Shown: in pieces, positions 1 through 7,642 of the stretch
Position numbering within the stretch: position 1 is the first letter of the stretch
Layout: every line of letters begins with the position of its first letter
From: Pseudocoprococcus catus
GTDB taxonomy: Bacteria; Bacillota; Clostridia; Lachnospirales; Lachnospiraceae
NCBI RefSeq assembly: GCF_902381825.1
Contig: NZ_LR698973.1
Span: 2,094,955 to 2,109,188, forward strand
Length of the DNA: 14,234 nucleotides
Direction: 5' to 3'
Position numbers and translations under genes: made by a program
Notes under the pieces: generated by a model
Database searches by the model: none
The model's input: the letters and a program-made list of their open reading frames with translations, nothing else
What the model was told of the DNA's origin: nothing

Positions 1-5
1 AGCAT

Positions 6-42
6 AAAATGGATGTTGAATTGCTTGTTCAACATCCATTTT
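6..42 (-). terminator. Intrinsic terminator downstream of glnS
   Basis: A perfect 15-bp inverted repeat (6-20 with 28-42) encloses a 7-nt loop. Read on the minus strand, the distal arm ends in TTTT followed by ATGCT. It lies about 30 bases past the glnS stop. The stem is strong, but the run of T is short. Confidence 0.75.
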
Positions 43-71
43 CAGTATTCTTGGAGCACACTCCACGTATT

Positions 72-1763
72 TTATTTATTCAATTTAAATGAACTCTTCA
101 AAGATACGATGCGGTTGAAAACAAGGGCATCCGGTTTGGAATCCTTACTGTCGATACAGAAGAAACCGTTGCGGACAAACTGATAGCTGTCTCCGCCCAC
201 TGCACTTTCAAAGTTCGGCTCCAGACAACAGTCTTTCAGAACAGTCAGTGAATTCGGATTGATATTCACGCTGCCGTCTTCATTGTAAACACTGCCTTTG
301 GACTCATCAACAAGGTTCTCATAGAGACGTACTTCTGCCTTAACAGCTGTTTCTTTAGCTACCCAGTGGATTGTTCCTTTGACTTTGCGTCCTGTAAAGC
401 CTGAACCGCTCTTTGTCGCTGGATCATAAGTACAGTGTACTTCAACCACATTACCTGCTTCATCCTTCACAATATCTGTGCATGTGACAAAATAAGCACT
501 CATCAGACGAACTTCGTTGCCAGGATAGAGACGGAAATACTTCTTAGGCGGTACTTCCATGAAATCATCCTGTTCGATGTAAAGTTCTCGGCCGAACGGT
601 ACTTTTCTTGTACCCAACGCTTCGTTCTCCTGATTATTCGGTACATCCAGGTATTCAATCTGACCTTCCGGATAGTTGTCGATCACAAGCTTCAGCGGAT
701 GAAGAACAGCCATCATACGAGGGCGTTTCATCTTCAAATCTTCACGGATACAGTAGTCAAGCATTGCATAGTCAACAGAGCTGTTGCTCTTGGATACACC
801 CACCATCTCCATAAACATCTTGATGGATTCAGGGGTATAACCTCTTCTTCTCAGTGCTGCGATGGTTACAAGACGAGGATCATCCCAACCATCAACAATA
901 CCCTGATCAACCAGCTTCTTGATATAACGCTTGCCGGTTACGACATTAGTCAGATATAACTTTGCAAATTCAATCTGTCTTGGCGGCATCGGATATTCCA
1001 GTTCGCGGACAACCCAGTCGTAAAGCGGACGATGATCTTCGAATTCCAGTGTACAGATAGAATGGGAAATACCTTCAATGGCATCTTCAATCGGATGTGC
1101 AAAGTCATACATCGGATAAATACACCACTTATCCCCTGTATTGTGGTGAGTCATTCTGGCAACTCGGTAAAGGATCGGGTCACGCATGTTGATATTCGGT
1201 GAAGACATATCGATCTTCGCTCTTAATACCTTGGATCCATCCGGGTACTTGCCGTTTTTCATATCTTCAAACAACTGGAGATTCTCTTCAATACTTCTGT
1301 CACGATAAGGGCTGTTCTTGCCTGGTTCCTTTAATGTGCCGCGATATTCACGAATCTGATCAGCGGTCAGGTCACAGACATAAGCCTTGCCTTTCTTGAT
1401 CAGCTTTACGGCTGCCTCATACATCTGATCAAAATAGTTGGATGCAAAACGCACTTCTCCGTCATAAGCAGCGCCAAGCCATTCTACATCGGCAATGATA
1501 GACTGTACGAATTCTGTCTTCTCTTTTGTCGGGTTCGTATCATCAAAACGAAGATGGAACTTACCGTTATACTTCTTAGCCAGTCCATAGTTCAACAGGA
1601 TGGATTTGGCATGGCCGATATGCAGATAACCATTCGGTTCCGGTGGGAATCTTGTGCAGATCTCGGTATATTTGCCTTCTGCAAGATCCTTATCAATCGC
1701 CAGTTCAATAAAATTCTTCGTTACTGCTGGTTTTTCATTTAAATTGTCAGTTGCTTTTTCCAT
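72..1763 (-). CDS. glnS: Glutaminyl-tRNA synthetase (GlnRS)
   Basis: Class I aminoacyl-tRNA synthetase that charges tRNA-Gln with glutamine in the cytoplasm. The N-terminal part shows [16 protein letters not shown], which contains the HIGH ATP-binding motif, followed by LRFDDTNP. Further on is [16 protein letters not shown], the block around the KMSKS loop; the loop itself reads VVTGKR rather than VMSKR. The C-terminal half looks like the beta-barrel anticodon-binding region ([17 protein letters not shown]). The product is 563 residues, normal for bacterial GlnRS. I start it at MEKATDN because AGGAGG lies 7 nt upstream (1771-1776); the longer frame begins at a TTG with no such site. It has its own promoter and leader hairpin. 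Its presence implies direct tRNA-Gln charging. A GluRS paralogue is less likely given the GlnRS-type [13 protein letters not shown] block. Confidence 0.97.
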   Translation of the reverse strand: MEKATDNLNEKPAVTKNFIELAIDKDLAEGKYTEICTRFPPEPNGYLHIGHAKSILLNYGLAKKYNGKFHLRFDDTNPTKEKTEFVQSIIADVEWLGAAYDGEVRFASNYFDQMYEAAVKLIKKGKAYVCDLTADQIREYRGTLKEPGKNSPYRDRSIEENLQLFEDMKNGKYPDGSKVLRAKIDMSSPNINMRDPILYRVARMTHHNTGDKWCIYPMYDFAHPIEDAIEGISHSICTLEFEDHRPLYDWVVRELEYPMPPRQIEFAKLYLTNVVTGKRYIKKLVDQGIVDGWDDPRLVTIAALRRRGYTPESIKMFMEMVGVSKSNSSVDYAMLDYCIREDLKMKRPRMMAVLHPLKLVIDNYPEGQIEYLDVPNNQENEALGTRKVPFGRELYIEQDDFMEVPPKKYFRLYPGNEVRLMSAYFVTCTDIVKDEAGNVVEVHCTYDPATKSGSGFTGRKVKGTIHWVAKETAVKAEVRLYENLVDESKGSVYNEDGSVNINPNSLTVLKDCCLEPNFESAVGGDSYQFVRNGFFCIDSKDSKPDALVFNRIVSLKSSFKLNK

Positions 1764-1783
1764 TTTTGGTCCTCCTGAATGCA

Positions 1784-1805
1784 GCAGGCCACTCCACCTG
1801 CCTGC
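1784..1805 (-). promoter_or_regulatory. Leader hairpin just upstream of the glnS ribosome binding site
   Basis: A 6-bp GC-rich stem (1784-1789 with 1800-1805, GCAGGC/GCCTGC) has a 10-nt loop. It ends 7 nt before the AGGAGG of glnS in the roughly 95-nt leader. It could affect transcript stability or ribosome loading. No T-box signature was recognised. Confidence 0.4.
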
Positions 1806-1865
1806 ACATATGAATTTCAAGTATCTCTGTTAGATATTGTACTCCGAACGAGAGAATACTACTAA

Positions 1866-1893
1866 ATCATACCATATTTTTAAGGATTGTAAA
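1866..1893 (-). promoter_or_regulatory. Sigma-A-type promoter of glnS
   Basis: On the minus strand a TTTACA box (1888-1893) and a TATGAT box (1866-1871) are 16 nt apart. The predicted start is near 1859, giving a leader of about 95 nt. The -35 box overlaps the putative metY terminator hairpin. Confidence 0.6.
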
Positions 1894-1918
1894 GCCAAAA
1901 AAGCTGTTCTTTGGCTTT
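1891..1918 (-). terminator. Possible terminator downstream of metY
   Basis: A 9-bp inverted repeat (AAAGCCAAA with TTTGGCTTT) has a 10-nt loop. An alternative shorter stem, AAAAGC/GCTTTTTT, carries its own T run on the minus strand. It lies about 110 bases past the metY stop. The T tract after the longer stem is poor, so this is tentative. Confidence 0.4.
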
Positions 1919-2028
1919 TATCTGTAAATATATACTATCCTAAACTAAATCATTTTCAGACAAAGGCTTCAGCAACAGCTTTTATAGTTTTTTGTTTTTA
2001 TTTTATTCTGTTAATGCGTTTAATTCGA

Positions 2029-3333
2029 CTATTTTATAGCTTCAAAAGCAGCGTCTAATGCAGCGATGAGATCCTCGACTTTTTCAATACCGATAGAAAG
2101 ACGGATTGTGTTTGGTTTGATACCCTGGTCAAGTAGTTCTTCTTCTGTGCACTGGCTGTGTGTTGTTGTTGCAGGATGAATAACCAAGGATTTTACATCA
2201 GCGACGTTTGCAAGCAATGAGAAGATGGACAGGTGGTCAATGAAATCCTGTGCTGTCTTGGCATCACCTTTAATTTCGAATGTGAAGATGGAACCGCCGC
2301 CATTTGGAAGATATTTCTTATATAATTCATGGCTAGGTTCTGTTGGCAGTGATGGATGATGAACAGCTTCTACCTGCGGATGCTTTGAAAGATAATCAAC
2401 AATCTTTAATGCGTTGCTGACATGGCGTTCTACTCTCAATGATAATGTTTCAAGTCCCTGAAGGAAAATGAATGCATGGAACGGTGAAAGTGTTGCGCCT
2501 GTATCTCTCAAGATGACTGCACGGATATAAGTAACAAATGCTGCAGGGCCTGCTGCATCTGTAAATGCAACACCGTGGTAGCTTGGGTTCGGATCGGAAA
2601 TCCATGGATATTTGCCGGATGCTTTCCAGTCAAAGTTGCCGCTGTCAACGATGACACCGCCGATAGCTGTACCATGGCCGCCGATAAATTTTGTTGCTGA
2701 ATGAACAACGATATCTGCACCGTATTCGATCGGACGAATCAGATAAGGTGTTGCAAATGTTGAATCAACAACCAGTGGAATGTGATGTTTATGAGCAATT
2801 TTAGACAGTTCCTCAATATCTACAAGATTTGAATTCGGATTACCAAGTGTCTCTATATAAATTGCTTTTGTATTTTCCTGGATTGCTGCTTCAAATGAAC
2901 CTTCAACCTCCGGATCAACAAATGTTGTCGTGATGTTGTTAGTCAAAGGAAGTGTATGAGCCAGAAGGTTGTAGGTTCCGCCATAAATTGTTTTAGATGC
3001 GACGATATGTTCACCATTTTTTGCAAGTGCCTGAATGGTATAATCAATCGCTGCTGCGCCGGATGCAACAGCTAATGCTGTAACACCGCCTTCAAGCGCT
3101 GCGATACGCTGTTCAAATACATCTTCTGTTGGGTTTGTCAGTCTGCCGTAAATATTGCCGGCATCGCGAAGGCCAAAACGATCAGCCGCATGCTGTGAGT
3201 TATGGAATACGTATGATGTGGACGCATAAATTGGAACAGCTCTTGCATCTGTTACAGGGTCTGCCTGTTCCTGTCCGATATGTACCTGCTTTGTCTCGAA
3301 TCCCCAGTTCTTTGAATCTTTAATATCTGCCAT
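2029..3333 (-). CDS. metY: O-acetylhomoserine sulfhydrylase / Cys-Met metabolism PLP enzyme
   Basis: PLP-dependent gamma-replacement enzyme, probably making homocysteine from O-acetylhomoserine and sulfide for methionine synthesis in the cytoplasm. The 434-residue length fits the MetY type rather than the roughly 380-residue MetB/MetC type. Visible marks are FETKQVHIGQ near the N-terminus, YGRLTNPT at about 62-69, ETLGNPN at about 161-167, VVDSTFATPY at about 188-197, and SATKFIGGHG, whose K215 should bind PLP. The start MADIK is preceded by AGGAGGA 7 nt upstream (3341-3347). A LysR-type regulator lies upstream on the same strand with a LysR-type dyad between, so LysR control in response to sulfur is likely. 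Cystathionine gamma-synthase activity is an alternative, but the length argues against it. Confidence 0.92.
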   Translation of the reverse strand: MADIKDSKNWGFETKQVHIGQEQADPVTDARAVPIYASTSYVFHNSQHAADRFGLRDAGNIYGRLTNPTEDVFEQRIAALEGGVTALAVASGAAAIDYTIQALAKNGEHIVASKTIYGGTYNLLAHTLPLTNNITTTFVDPEVEGSFEAAIQENTKAIYIETLGNPNSNLVDIEELSKIAHKHHIPLVVDSTFATPYLIRPIEYGADIVVHSATKFIGGHGTAIGGVIVDSGNFDWKASGKYPWISDPNPSYHGVAFTDAAGPAAFVTYIRAVILRDTGATLSPFHAFIFLQGLETLSLRVERHVSNALKIVDYLSKHPQVEAVHHPSLPTEPSHELYKKYLPNGGGSIFTFEIKGDAKTAQDFIDHLSIFSLLANVADVKSLVIHPATTTHSQCTEEELLDQGIKPNTIRLSIGIEKVEDLIAALDAAFEAIK

Positions 3334-3451
3334 TGTAATGTCCTCCTGATTAATCAAAAATTTTATTTTATTCGTTTTTAATTTCTACTTGTATGTTTTT
3401 TGTTTTCTTAGTTATTTTTATTTTTTAACTCGATAATGTCTTTTGCTGAAC

Positions 3452-3499
3452 TTAGCCCCACATTCGGTTCCTGCTCAGCATGATTGCAAATTGTTTCAT
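3452..3499 (-). CDS. Possible short upstream ORF (leader peptide) before metY
   Basis: A 15-codon ORF, MKQFAIMLSRNRMWG, starts with ATG and ends with TAA. An AAAGGAG ribosome binding site lies 9 nt before the ATG (3509-3515). It falls inside the predicted metY 5' leader, about 120 nt ahead of metY. Three of its 15 residues are Met. A weak stem, GCTGAGC with GTTCAGC, spans its end. I see no terminator between it and metY, so classic attenuation is not evident. It could be a translated leader, a small protein or chance. Confidence 0.35.
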   Translation of the reverse strand: MKQFAIMLSRNRMWG

Positions 3500-3528
3500 G
3501 TCTTGCAGCTCCTTTGTTAATTTCTGTA

Positions 3529-3557
3529 TTTATACTAACATGCTAGGAATTAATTGT
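3529..3557 (-). promoter_or_regulatory. Weak, probably activator-dependent promoter of metY
   Basis: On the minus strand a TATAAA -10 box (3529-3534) lies 17 nt from ACAATT (3552-3557), a poor -35. The predicted start is near 3522. A LysR-type dyad is centred about 69 bp upstream, the usual activator position. A poor -35 fits activation by the neighbouring regulator. Confidence 0.45.
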
Positions 3558-3576
3558 CCAATATGCAAAGAAAATA

Positions 3577-3626
3577 CCCGGTTATAAATTCAGCTTATAA
3601 CTCATGCAACTGACTTTATAACCGGG
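3577..3626 (-). terminator. Terminator of the lysR gene
   Basis: A perfect 12-bp inverted repeat (3577-3588 with 3615-3626, CCCGGTTATAAA type) has a 26-nt loop. On the minus strand it is followed by TATTTTCTTT. It lies about 45 bases past the lysR stop. The loop can pair alternatively with the distal arm (see the dyad entry). Confidence 0.65.
3581..3601. promoter_or_regulatory. LysR-type operator dyad upstream of metY
   Basis: A perfect dyad GTTATAA-N7-TTATAAC contains ATAA-N7-TTAT, which matches the general LysR-family box geometry. It is centred near -69 relative to the predicted metY start and lies just downstream of the lysR gene. Binding by the neighbouring regulator is inferred. The same bases form part of the lysR terminator. 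Confidence 0.45.
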
Positions 3627-3670
3627 CAGCTATGAATAGGACATTCAGGCCGAGGATGCAGACGCGGCTG

Positions 3671-4591
3671 CTATTCGATTTTCAGGTATTGTTTGATATA
3701 GTGGATATAGCGCTCTCCCATCTGGCTGAGTATGGTATTCTTTCGGGTTACATAGCCAATTTCCATCAGGCTGTTGGGATTTTGTTCGTCTGCATGGAAT
3801 GGTACGGCAATACAGTCGCTGCCGTTGAGTTCTTCACAGATGATGCCGGAGCAAAGGGTATAGCCATTTAAGCCAATCATGAGATTCAGCATGGTCGCTC
3901 TGTCATTGGCCTTAATGACTTGTGGATATTCATTAGTAGATAGAATTTCCTCTGCCAGGTAGAAAGAGCTGTTGTCGCCCTGTTCAAAAGATAGACAAGG
4001 ATACTTTTCTAATTGTTCAAAACGGATGGATGCTTCTTTTGCAAGCGGATGGTTTTTCCATAGATATACATAAGCCTGACAGTCAATTAGATGATGAAAT
4101 TCCAGATTGGCATTTTTCAAAAGCTTCGTCATAGATTTACGATTGAAATCACATAGATATAAAACACCGATTTCACTCTTCATGGTATTGACATCGCTGA
4201 TAACTTCACCGGTTCTGGTTTCGCGGATGGCAAATTCGTATTTGGACATATCAAATTCTCTTGCCATATCCACAAAGGCCTTGACTGCAAAAGAATAATG
4301 CTGGGTGGATACACCAAACTTCTTCCTATAAGATCCGCCTTTGCCGTATTTCTCAAGAACACTCTCATACTGTCCGTAAATCTGTTTGGCATATAGAAGA
4401 AATTCCGTTCCATCATTGGTCAGCACTGCTCCCCGGCCGTTGCGGTAAAAAATAGAAATTCCCAGTTCCTTTTCCAGTTCTTTTATAGCGCTGGTCAAGG
4501 AGGGCTGGGAAACATAAAGCTTCTCAGCCGCTTTATTAAAAGATTTCGTCTCTGCAATTGTAATAACATAATGGAGTTGTGTCAATGTCAT
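3671..4591 (-). CDS. LysR-family transcriptional regulator, probably of metY
   Basis: DNA-binding regulator of 306 residues, the usual LysR length. The N-terminal winged HTH is clear: MTLTQLHYVITIAETKSFNK, then AAEKLYVSQPSLTSAIKELE and GISIFYRNGRGAVLT in residues 1-60. The rest is the periplasmic-binding-like effector domain, for example YPCLSFEQGD and the C-terminal MLNLMIGLNGYTLCSG. AAAGG stands 9 nt before the ATG. It lies just upstream of metY on the same strand with a dyad and weak promoter between, so control of sulfur amino acid synthesis is inferred. The effector is unknown; O-acetylserine or O-acetylhomoserine are family precedents. The subtype (CysB, CmbR or MetR-like) cannot be settled here. 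Confidence 0.93.
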   Translation of the reverse strand: MTLTQLHYVITIAETKSFNKAAEKLYVSQPSLTSAIKELEKELGISIFYRNGRGAVLTNDGTEFLLYAKQIYGQYESVLEKYGKGGSYRKKFGVSTQHYSFAVKAFVDMAREFDMSKYEFAIRETRTGEVISDVNTMKSEIGVLYLCDFNRKSMTKLLKNANLEFHHLIDCQAYVYLWKNHPLAKEASIRFEQLEKYPCLSFEQGDNSSFYLAEEILSTNEYPQVIKANDRATMLNLMIGLNGYTLCSGIICEELNGSDCIAVPFHADEQNPNSLMEIGYVTRKNTILSQMGERYIHYIKQYLKIE

Positions 4592-4628
4592 AATAGGTGC
4601 CTTTCTGTTACATAAACGTAAAATTCAT

Positions 4629-4657
4629 ATTTTAAAGTACAATTTTTGAACATCGAA
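4629..4657 (-). promoter_or_regulatory. Candidate promoter of the lysR gene
   Basis: A TAAAAT -10 box (4629-4634) lies 17 nt from TTCGAT (4652-4657) on the minus strand. It sits between the tRNA terminator and the lysR start in an AT-rich spacer. The -35 box is weak, so confidence is low. Confidence 0.3.
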
Positions 4658-4663
4658 TAAAAA

Positions 4664-4696
4664 CAAAAAAAGCGATCTTCCTATGAAGACCGCTTT
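4664..4696 (-). terminator. Strong terminator after tRNA-Thr
   Basis: A 12-bp stem (4669-4680 with 4685-4696) has one G-U pair and a 4-nt loop. On the minus strand it is followed by a T-rich tract (TTTTTTTGTTTTT, including the stem end). It starts 3 nt past the tRNA 3' end. Confidence 0.88.
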
Positions 4697-4698
4697 CC

Positions 4699-4770
4699 AG
4701 CTGATGACGGGAATTGAACCCGTGACCCCTTCCTTACCAAGGAAGTGCTCTACCTCTGAGCCACATCAGC
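4699..4770 (-). tRNA. trnT: tRNA-Thr (anticodon GGT)
   Basis: The 72-nt minus-strand sequence folds as a full cloverleaf. The acceptor stem is GCTGATG/CATCAGC, the D arm GCTC/GAGC, the anticodon stem CTTCC/GGAAG around loop TTGGTAA, and the T arm ACGGG-TTCAATT-CCCGT. The loop gives anticodon GGT, reading ACC and ACT. The discriminator base is T. CCA is not encoded. It has its own promoter upstream and a strong terminator downstream. Confidence 0.97.
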
Positions 4771-4795
4771 AAACAAAATGAATTGTCCGTTGATT

Positions 4796-4825
4796 ACTAT
4801 ATCATATAAGGTAGACTCATGTCAA
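4796..4825 (-). promoter_or_regulatory. Promoter of tRNA-Thr
   Basis: A consensus TTGACA -35 (4820-4825) and a TATAGT -10 (4796-4801) are 18 nt apart on the minus strand. The predicted start is about 20 nt before the tRNA 5' end. Confidence 0.8.
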
Positions 4826-4840
4826 GAAATACTTTTAAGT

Positions 4841-4885
4841 ACTTCGCACCTTTTTGGCATCACTTTTTGTCATCAGGTGCGAAGT
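4841..4885 (-). terminator. Long dyad downstream of rlmB, probable transcript end
   Basis: A perfect 11-bp inverted repeat (ACTTCGCACCT with AGGTGCGAAGT) has a 23-nt loop. It starts 20 bases past the rlmB stop. The loop region holds a near-perfect 13-nt tandem repeat (CTTTTTGGCATCA then CTTTTTGTCATCA). The minus-strand T tract after the stem is weak, so it may be a processing or stability hairpin instead. Confidence 0.5.
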
Positions 4886-4904
4886 CTTATTCTATTGGCA
4901 GGTT

Positions 4905-5648
4905 TTATTTTCCCATTCTCTGTCTGACAATTTCGTAAGCCAGTACACCTGCAGCAACAGATGCATTCAGAGAATCGATATCCCCTTTCATCGGGATCGA
5001 TGCTGTGAAGTCACATTTCTCACGAACAAGACGGCTGACACCTTCGCCTTCGTTGCCGATGACAAGACCGATCGGGCCTGTCAGATTCTGACGATACATC
5101 ACTTCACCCTTCATATCTGCGCAGACAAACCACAGACCCTCTTTCTTGAGTTCGTCCATGGCTGCTCCAAGATTCGTCACTTTTGCAACCGGTGTAAAAT
5201 TCAGAGCACCTGCGGATGTTCTGGCCACGGTGGCGGTCAGACCTACGGCGCGGTGCTTCGGAATGATGACACCGTGGGCACCGGCAAGATTCGCTGTTCG
5301 GATAATAGCACCCAGGTTGTGCGGATCTTCAATGCCATCCAGAAGAAAGATAAAAGGTTCTTCACCTTTTTCACGGGCTTTGGCCAGTATATCGTCTACG
5401 GATGCATAATCATAAGCCGCTGCAATGGCAATTACTCCCTGATGATGATGTGTCTCAGAAAGCTGATCCAGACGTTCTTTGGATACGTAACTGATAATGG
5501 TATGCTGTTTCCTGGCCTCACGTGTAATCGTTTTGACAGGGCCATCCTGGCATCCGTCCAGAACAAAAAGCTTATCGATGGTTTTGCCGGAACGATACGC
5601 TTCAATGACCGGATTTCTGCCTTCTATTTTTAATTCTGTATATCCCAT
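4905..5648 (-). CDS. rlmB: 23S rRNA (guanosine-2'-O)-methyltransferase RlmB (SpoU/TrmH family)
   Basis: SAM-dependent SPOUT enzyme that 2'-O-methylates a guanosine in the peptidyl-transferase loop of 23S rRNA (G2251 in E. coli numbering). At 247 residues it is normal length. An N-terminal substrate-binding domain (IEGRNPVIEAYRSG) precedes the three knotted-domain motifs: DGIEDPHNLGAIIRTA at 104-119, GLVIGNEGEGVS at 194-205, and IPMKGDIDSLNASVAAGV at 218-235. The ATG is preceded by GAGGTAA, which overlaps the stop of a possible small ORF 2 nt upstream. It is the last gene of the cysS-mrnC group. TrmH is a less likely identity because gene order and motifs favour RlmB. Confidence 0.95.
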   Translation of the reverse strand: MGYTELKIEGRNPVIEAYRSGKTIDKLFVLDGCQDGPVKTITREARKQHTIISYVSKERLDQLSETHHHQGVIAIAAAYDYASVDDILAKAREKGEEPFIFLLDGIEDPHNLGAIIRTANLAGAHGVIIPKHRAVGLTATVARTSAGALNFTPVAKVTNLGAAMDELKKEGLWFVCADMKGEVMYRQNLTGPIGLVIGNEGEGVSRLVREKCDFTASIPMKGDIDSLNASVAAGVLAYEIVRQRMGK

Positions 5649-5650
5649 AT

Positions 5651-5719
5651 TTACCTCGCATTATATTCTTGTTCAAAGATATCTGCTGTCTCATTTGATC
5701 TGTATGATTTGGCAGACAT
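5651..5719 (-). CDS. Possible 22-residue small ORF between mrnC and rlmB
   Basis: This frame starts at an ATG that overlaps the mrnC stop codon (TAATG). It ends 2 nt before the rlmB ATG, so it fills the gap exactly. The peptide begins MSAKSYRSNE and ends FEQEYNAR; it is polar and has no membrane segment. No Shine-Dalgarno sequence precedes it, so translation would depend on coupling from mrnC. Its terminal codons contain the rlmB ribosome binding site. It is not in frame with rlmB. It may be a real small protein, a coupling device that keeps ribosomes moving into rlmB, or chance. Confidence 0.3.
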   Translation of the reverse strand: MSAKSYRSNETADIFEQEYNAR

Positions 5720-6163
5720 TTAATCTATCAGGGCAAGTGCTTTAAGACCGGTATGAATCAGCTCCGTCAGCCTTTCATAGCGCTCCGTCAGGTACAAATA
5801 CCCAACCAGAGCCTCACAGCCTGTTGCTTTTCTGTAATCCGACATCGTGGCATTCTTGGCCATTGTATAAGACTTGGCATTGCGTCCGCGTTTGTAGACG
5901 GCATGTTCCTCTTCTGTCAGCTGATCCTCAATAGCCATGATAAGGTTAGCCTGGGTCTCAGCTTTTACAAGACGGCTGGAACGCTTGTGAAGGCGCTCTA
6001 CCGGCGCATTGCCTTTGCCCACAATATAAGATCGGATAATGATCTCATAAACTGCATCACCGATATAGGCCAGTGTCAGGGCAGAATATTCCCTGACATC
6101 CGGCTTGTCCAAATGATAAAGTTCGCGAAACCATGTACTAAAGGATTCTAAGCTCTGCTCCAT
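5720..6163 (-). CDS. mrnC: Mini-ribonuclease III (MrnC)
   Basis: RNase III-like catalytic domain without a dsRNA-binding domain, known in Bacillota for maturing 23S rRNA ends. At 147 residues it is typical. The family signature [10 protein letters not shown] lies at about 31-40 with acidic catalytic residues. Basic stretches ([24 protein letters not shown]) and the C-terminal [13 protein letters not shown] block, with the second acidic residue, follow. It overlaps the end of cysS by 16 nt. The AGAGGG ribosome binding site lies inside cysS, which indicates translational coupling. The neighbourhood of cysS and rlmB is the conserved Bacillota arrangement and supports the identification. Confidence 0.95.
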   Translation of the reverse strand: MEQSLESFSTWFRELYHLDKPDVREYSALTLAYIGDAVYEIIIRSYIVGKGNAPVERLHKRSSRLVKAETQANLIMAIEDQLTEEEHAVYKRGRNAKSYTMAKNATMSDYRKATGCEALVGYLYLTERYERLTELIHTGLKALALID

Positions 6164-7548
6164 TTGACACCCTCTCTTGTATCCTTCAGAATAATGCCCT
6201 TTGCAAGCAGCTCGTCACGAATTTCATCCGCACGTGCAAAATTCTTTGCCTTTCTTGCTGCCTGGCGTTCGTCGATCAATGCCTGGATCTCATCATCCAG
6301 CAGCTCTTCCTTCTTCTCAGTCTTAATACCAAGTACGTCACACAGTCTGACAATTTCTGACAGGATCTGATCTCTGAAAGCAGCTGTAGAAGTCTCTGTT
6401 ACATGAATATTGGCTGCCTTAACCATCTCAAAAATAGCAGAAATAGCATCTGCTGTATTGAAATCGTCTTCCATGGCAGCTTCGTATTTGGCAACAAGGG
6501 CATCAAATACTTTCATCTGTTCGTTCTCTTCCGCTGTGCATGTATCGCCCTGAAGATTCAATGTACGCAGACGATCAATAGCCGTCAGGATACGTTCCAG
6601 ACCATTGCGGGATGCTTCCATTAATTCGGCACTGAAGTTCAGAGGACTTCTGTAATGGGCACTGAGCATAAAGAAACGCAGCACCTGCAGATCATATTTC
6701 TCGGCGATTTCACGAACGGTAAAGAAATTGCCCAGGGATTTGGACATCTTCACGTTATTAATATTCAGGAAACCGTTATGCATCCAGTAATGTGCAAATT
6801 CCTTGTCATTGCAGGCTTCGCTCTGAGCAATTTCATTCTCGTGATGCGGGAAGATCAGATCTTCACCGCCGGCATGGATATCAATCTGTTCACCAAGATA
6901 CTTCTTAGACATGACAGAGCATTCAATATGCCAACCCGGACGGCCGTCTCCCCATGGTGAAGGCCAGGACGGTTCGCCTTCTTTCTTCGGCTTCCAAAGA
7001 ACGAAATCCAGCGGATCTTCCTTGCCTTCTTCACCGTTAACCTTGATTTCTCTGTGGCCGGCTTCAAGGTCATCAATGTTCTTCTTGGAAAGCTTGCCGT
7101 AATCCTTGAAGGAACGGGTTTTGAAATAGACAGTGCCATCCACGGCATAGGCATGACCTTTGTTGACCAATGTCTGGATCATATCGATCATACCGTCAAT
7201 TTCTTCTGTTGCCTTCGGATGATGTGTAGCCTCTTTTACGTTCATATCTGCCATGTCTTTCTGAGCTTCCTTGATAAAGCGTTCTGAAATAACAGAGGCA
7301 TCAACGCCTTCTTCATTGGCCTTTTTGATAATCTTGTCATCTACATCTGTAAAGTTGGAAACATAATTCACATCGTATCCCTTATATTCAAAATAACGGC
7401 GTACAGTGTCGAAAACTATCATCGGACGTGCATTGCCGATATGGATATAATTATATACAGTCGGTCCGCAGACATACATGCGCACCTTTCCTTCTTCAAG
7501 GGGAACAAATTCATCTTTTCTTCTCGTTAATGTATTGAATATTTTCAT
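6148..7548 (-). CDS. cysS: Cysteinyl-tRNA synthetase
   Basis: Class I synthetase that charges tRNA-Cys in the cytoplasm. The 466-residue product starts [16 protein letters not shown] lies 5 nt upstream, and two earlier in-frame ATGs are less well placed. Visible motifs are [19 protein letters not shown] (zinc ligand C27 and the HIGH-type HIGN), [18 protein letters not shown] (second zinc Cys), [18 protein letters not shown] (His and Glu zinc ligands) and KMSKSLGN. The first gene of the cysS-mrnC-rlmB operon, it has a consensus promoter about 40 nt upstream. The leader is too short for a T-box. Confidence 0.98.
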   Translation of the reverse strand: MKIFNTLTRRKDEFVPLEEGKVRMYVCGPTVYNYIHIGNARPMIVFDTVRRYFEYKGYDVNYVSNFTDVDDKIIKKANEEGVDASVISERFIKEAQKDMADMNVKEATHHPKATEEIDGMIDMIQTLVNKGHAYAVDGTVYFKTRSFKDYGKLSKKNIDDLEAGHREIKVNGEEGKEDPLDFVLWKPKKEGEPSWPSPWGDGRPGWHIECSVMSKKYLGEQIDIHAGGEDLIFPHHENEIAQSEACNDKEFAHYWMHNGFLNINNVKMSKSLGNFFTVREIAEKYDLQVLRFFMLSAHYRSPLNFSAELMEASRNGLERILTAIDRLRTLNLQGDTCTAEENEQMKVFDALVAKYEAAMEDDFNTADAISAIFEMVKAANIHVTETSTAAFRDQILSEIVRLCDVLGIKTEKKEELLDDEIQALIDERQAARKAKNFARADEIRDELLAKGIILKDTREGVKWSRA

Positions 7549-7585
7549 GATTTCCTCCATAAATAATTGCATTTATCTGAAGTTT

Positions 7586-7614
7586 AGTCTATGCAAAAAA
7601 TGCAGGTTTGTCAA
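7586..7614 (-). promoter_or_regulatory. Promoter of the cysS-mrnC-rlmB operon
   Basis: A consensus TTGACA -35 (7609-7614) and a TAGACT -10 (7586-7591) are 17 nt apart on the minus strand. The start should be near 7580, about 30 nt before the cysS ATG. A short dyad AGGTT-GACA-AACCT covers the -35, and TGCA-N5-TGCA lies in the spacer; either could bind a regulator, but none is known. Confidence 0.8.
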
Positions 7615-7642
7615 CCTCTTTATGTCAGATATTGGCATCTGT

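Noticed and set aside
1837..2058. Plus-strand frame of 73 codons in the glnS-metY spacer
   Set aside because: It has no ribosome binding site, overlaps the glnS promoter and metY end, and is AT-rich with no recognisable features.
3334..3670. SAM riboswitch or T-box in the 337-base lysR-metY spacer
   Set aside because: No T-box GGUGG-type element or SAM-I core was recognised. The near-metY half is AT-rich with no strong terminator. The spacer holds the dyad, weak promoter and short ORF listed as features.
4854..5633. Plus-strand frame of 259 codons
   Set aside because: It lies antisense to rlmB, which has all its motifs. It has no ribosome binding site and the product is Cys-rich and unlike any family I know.
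7549..7585. T-box riboswitch controlling cysS
   Set aside because: The consensus promoter leaves a leader of only about 30 nt, too short for a T-box.
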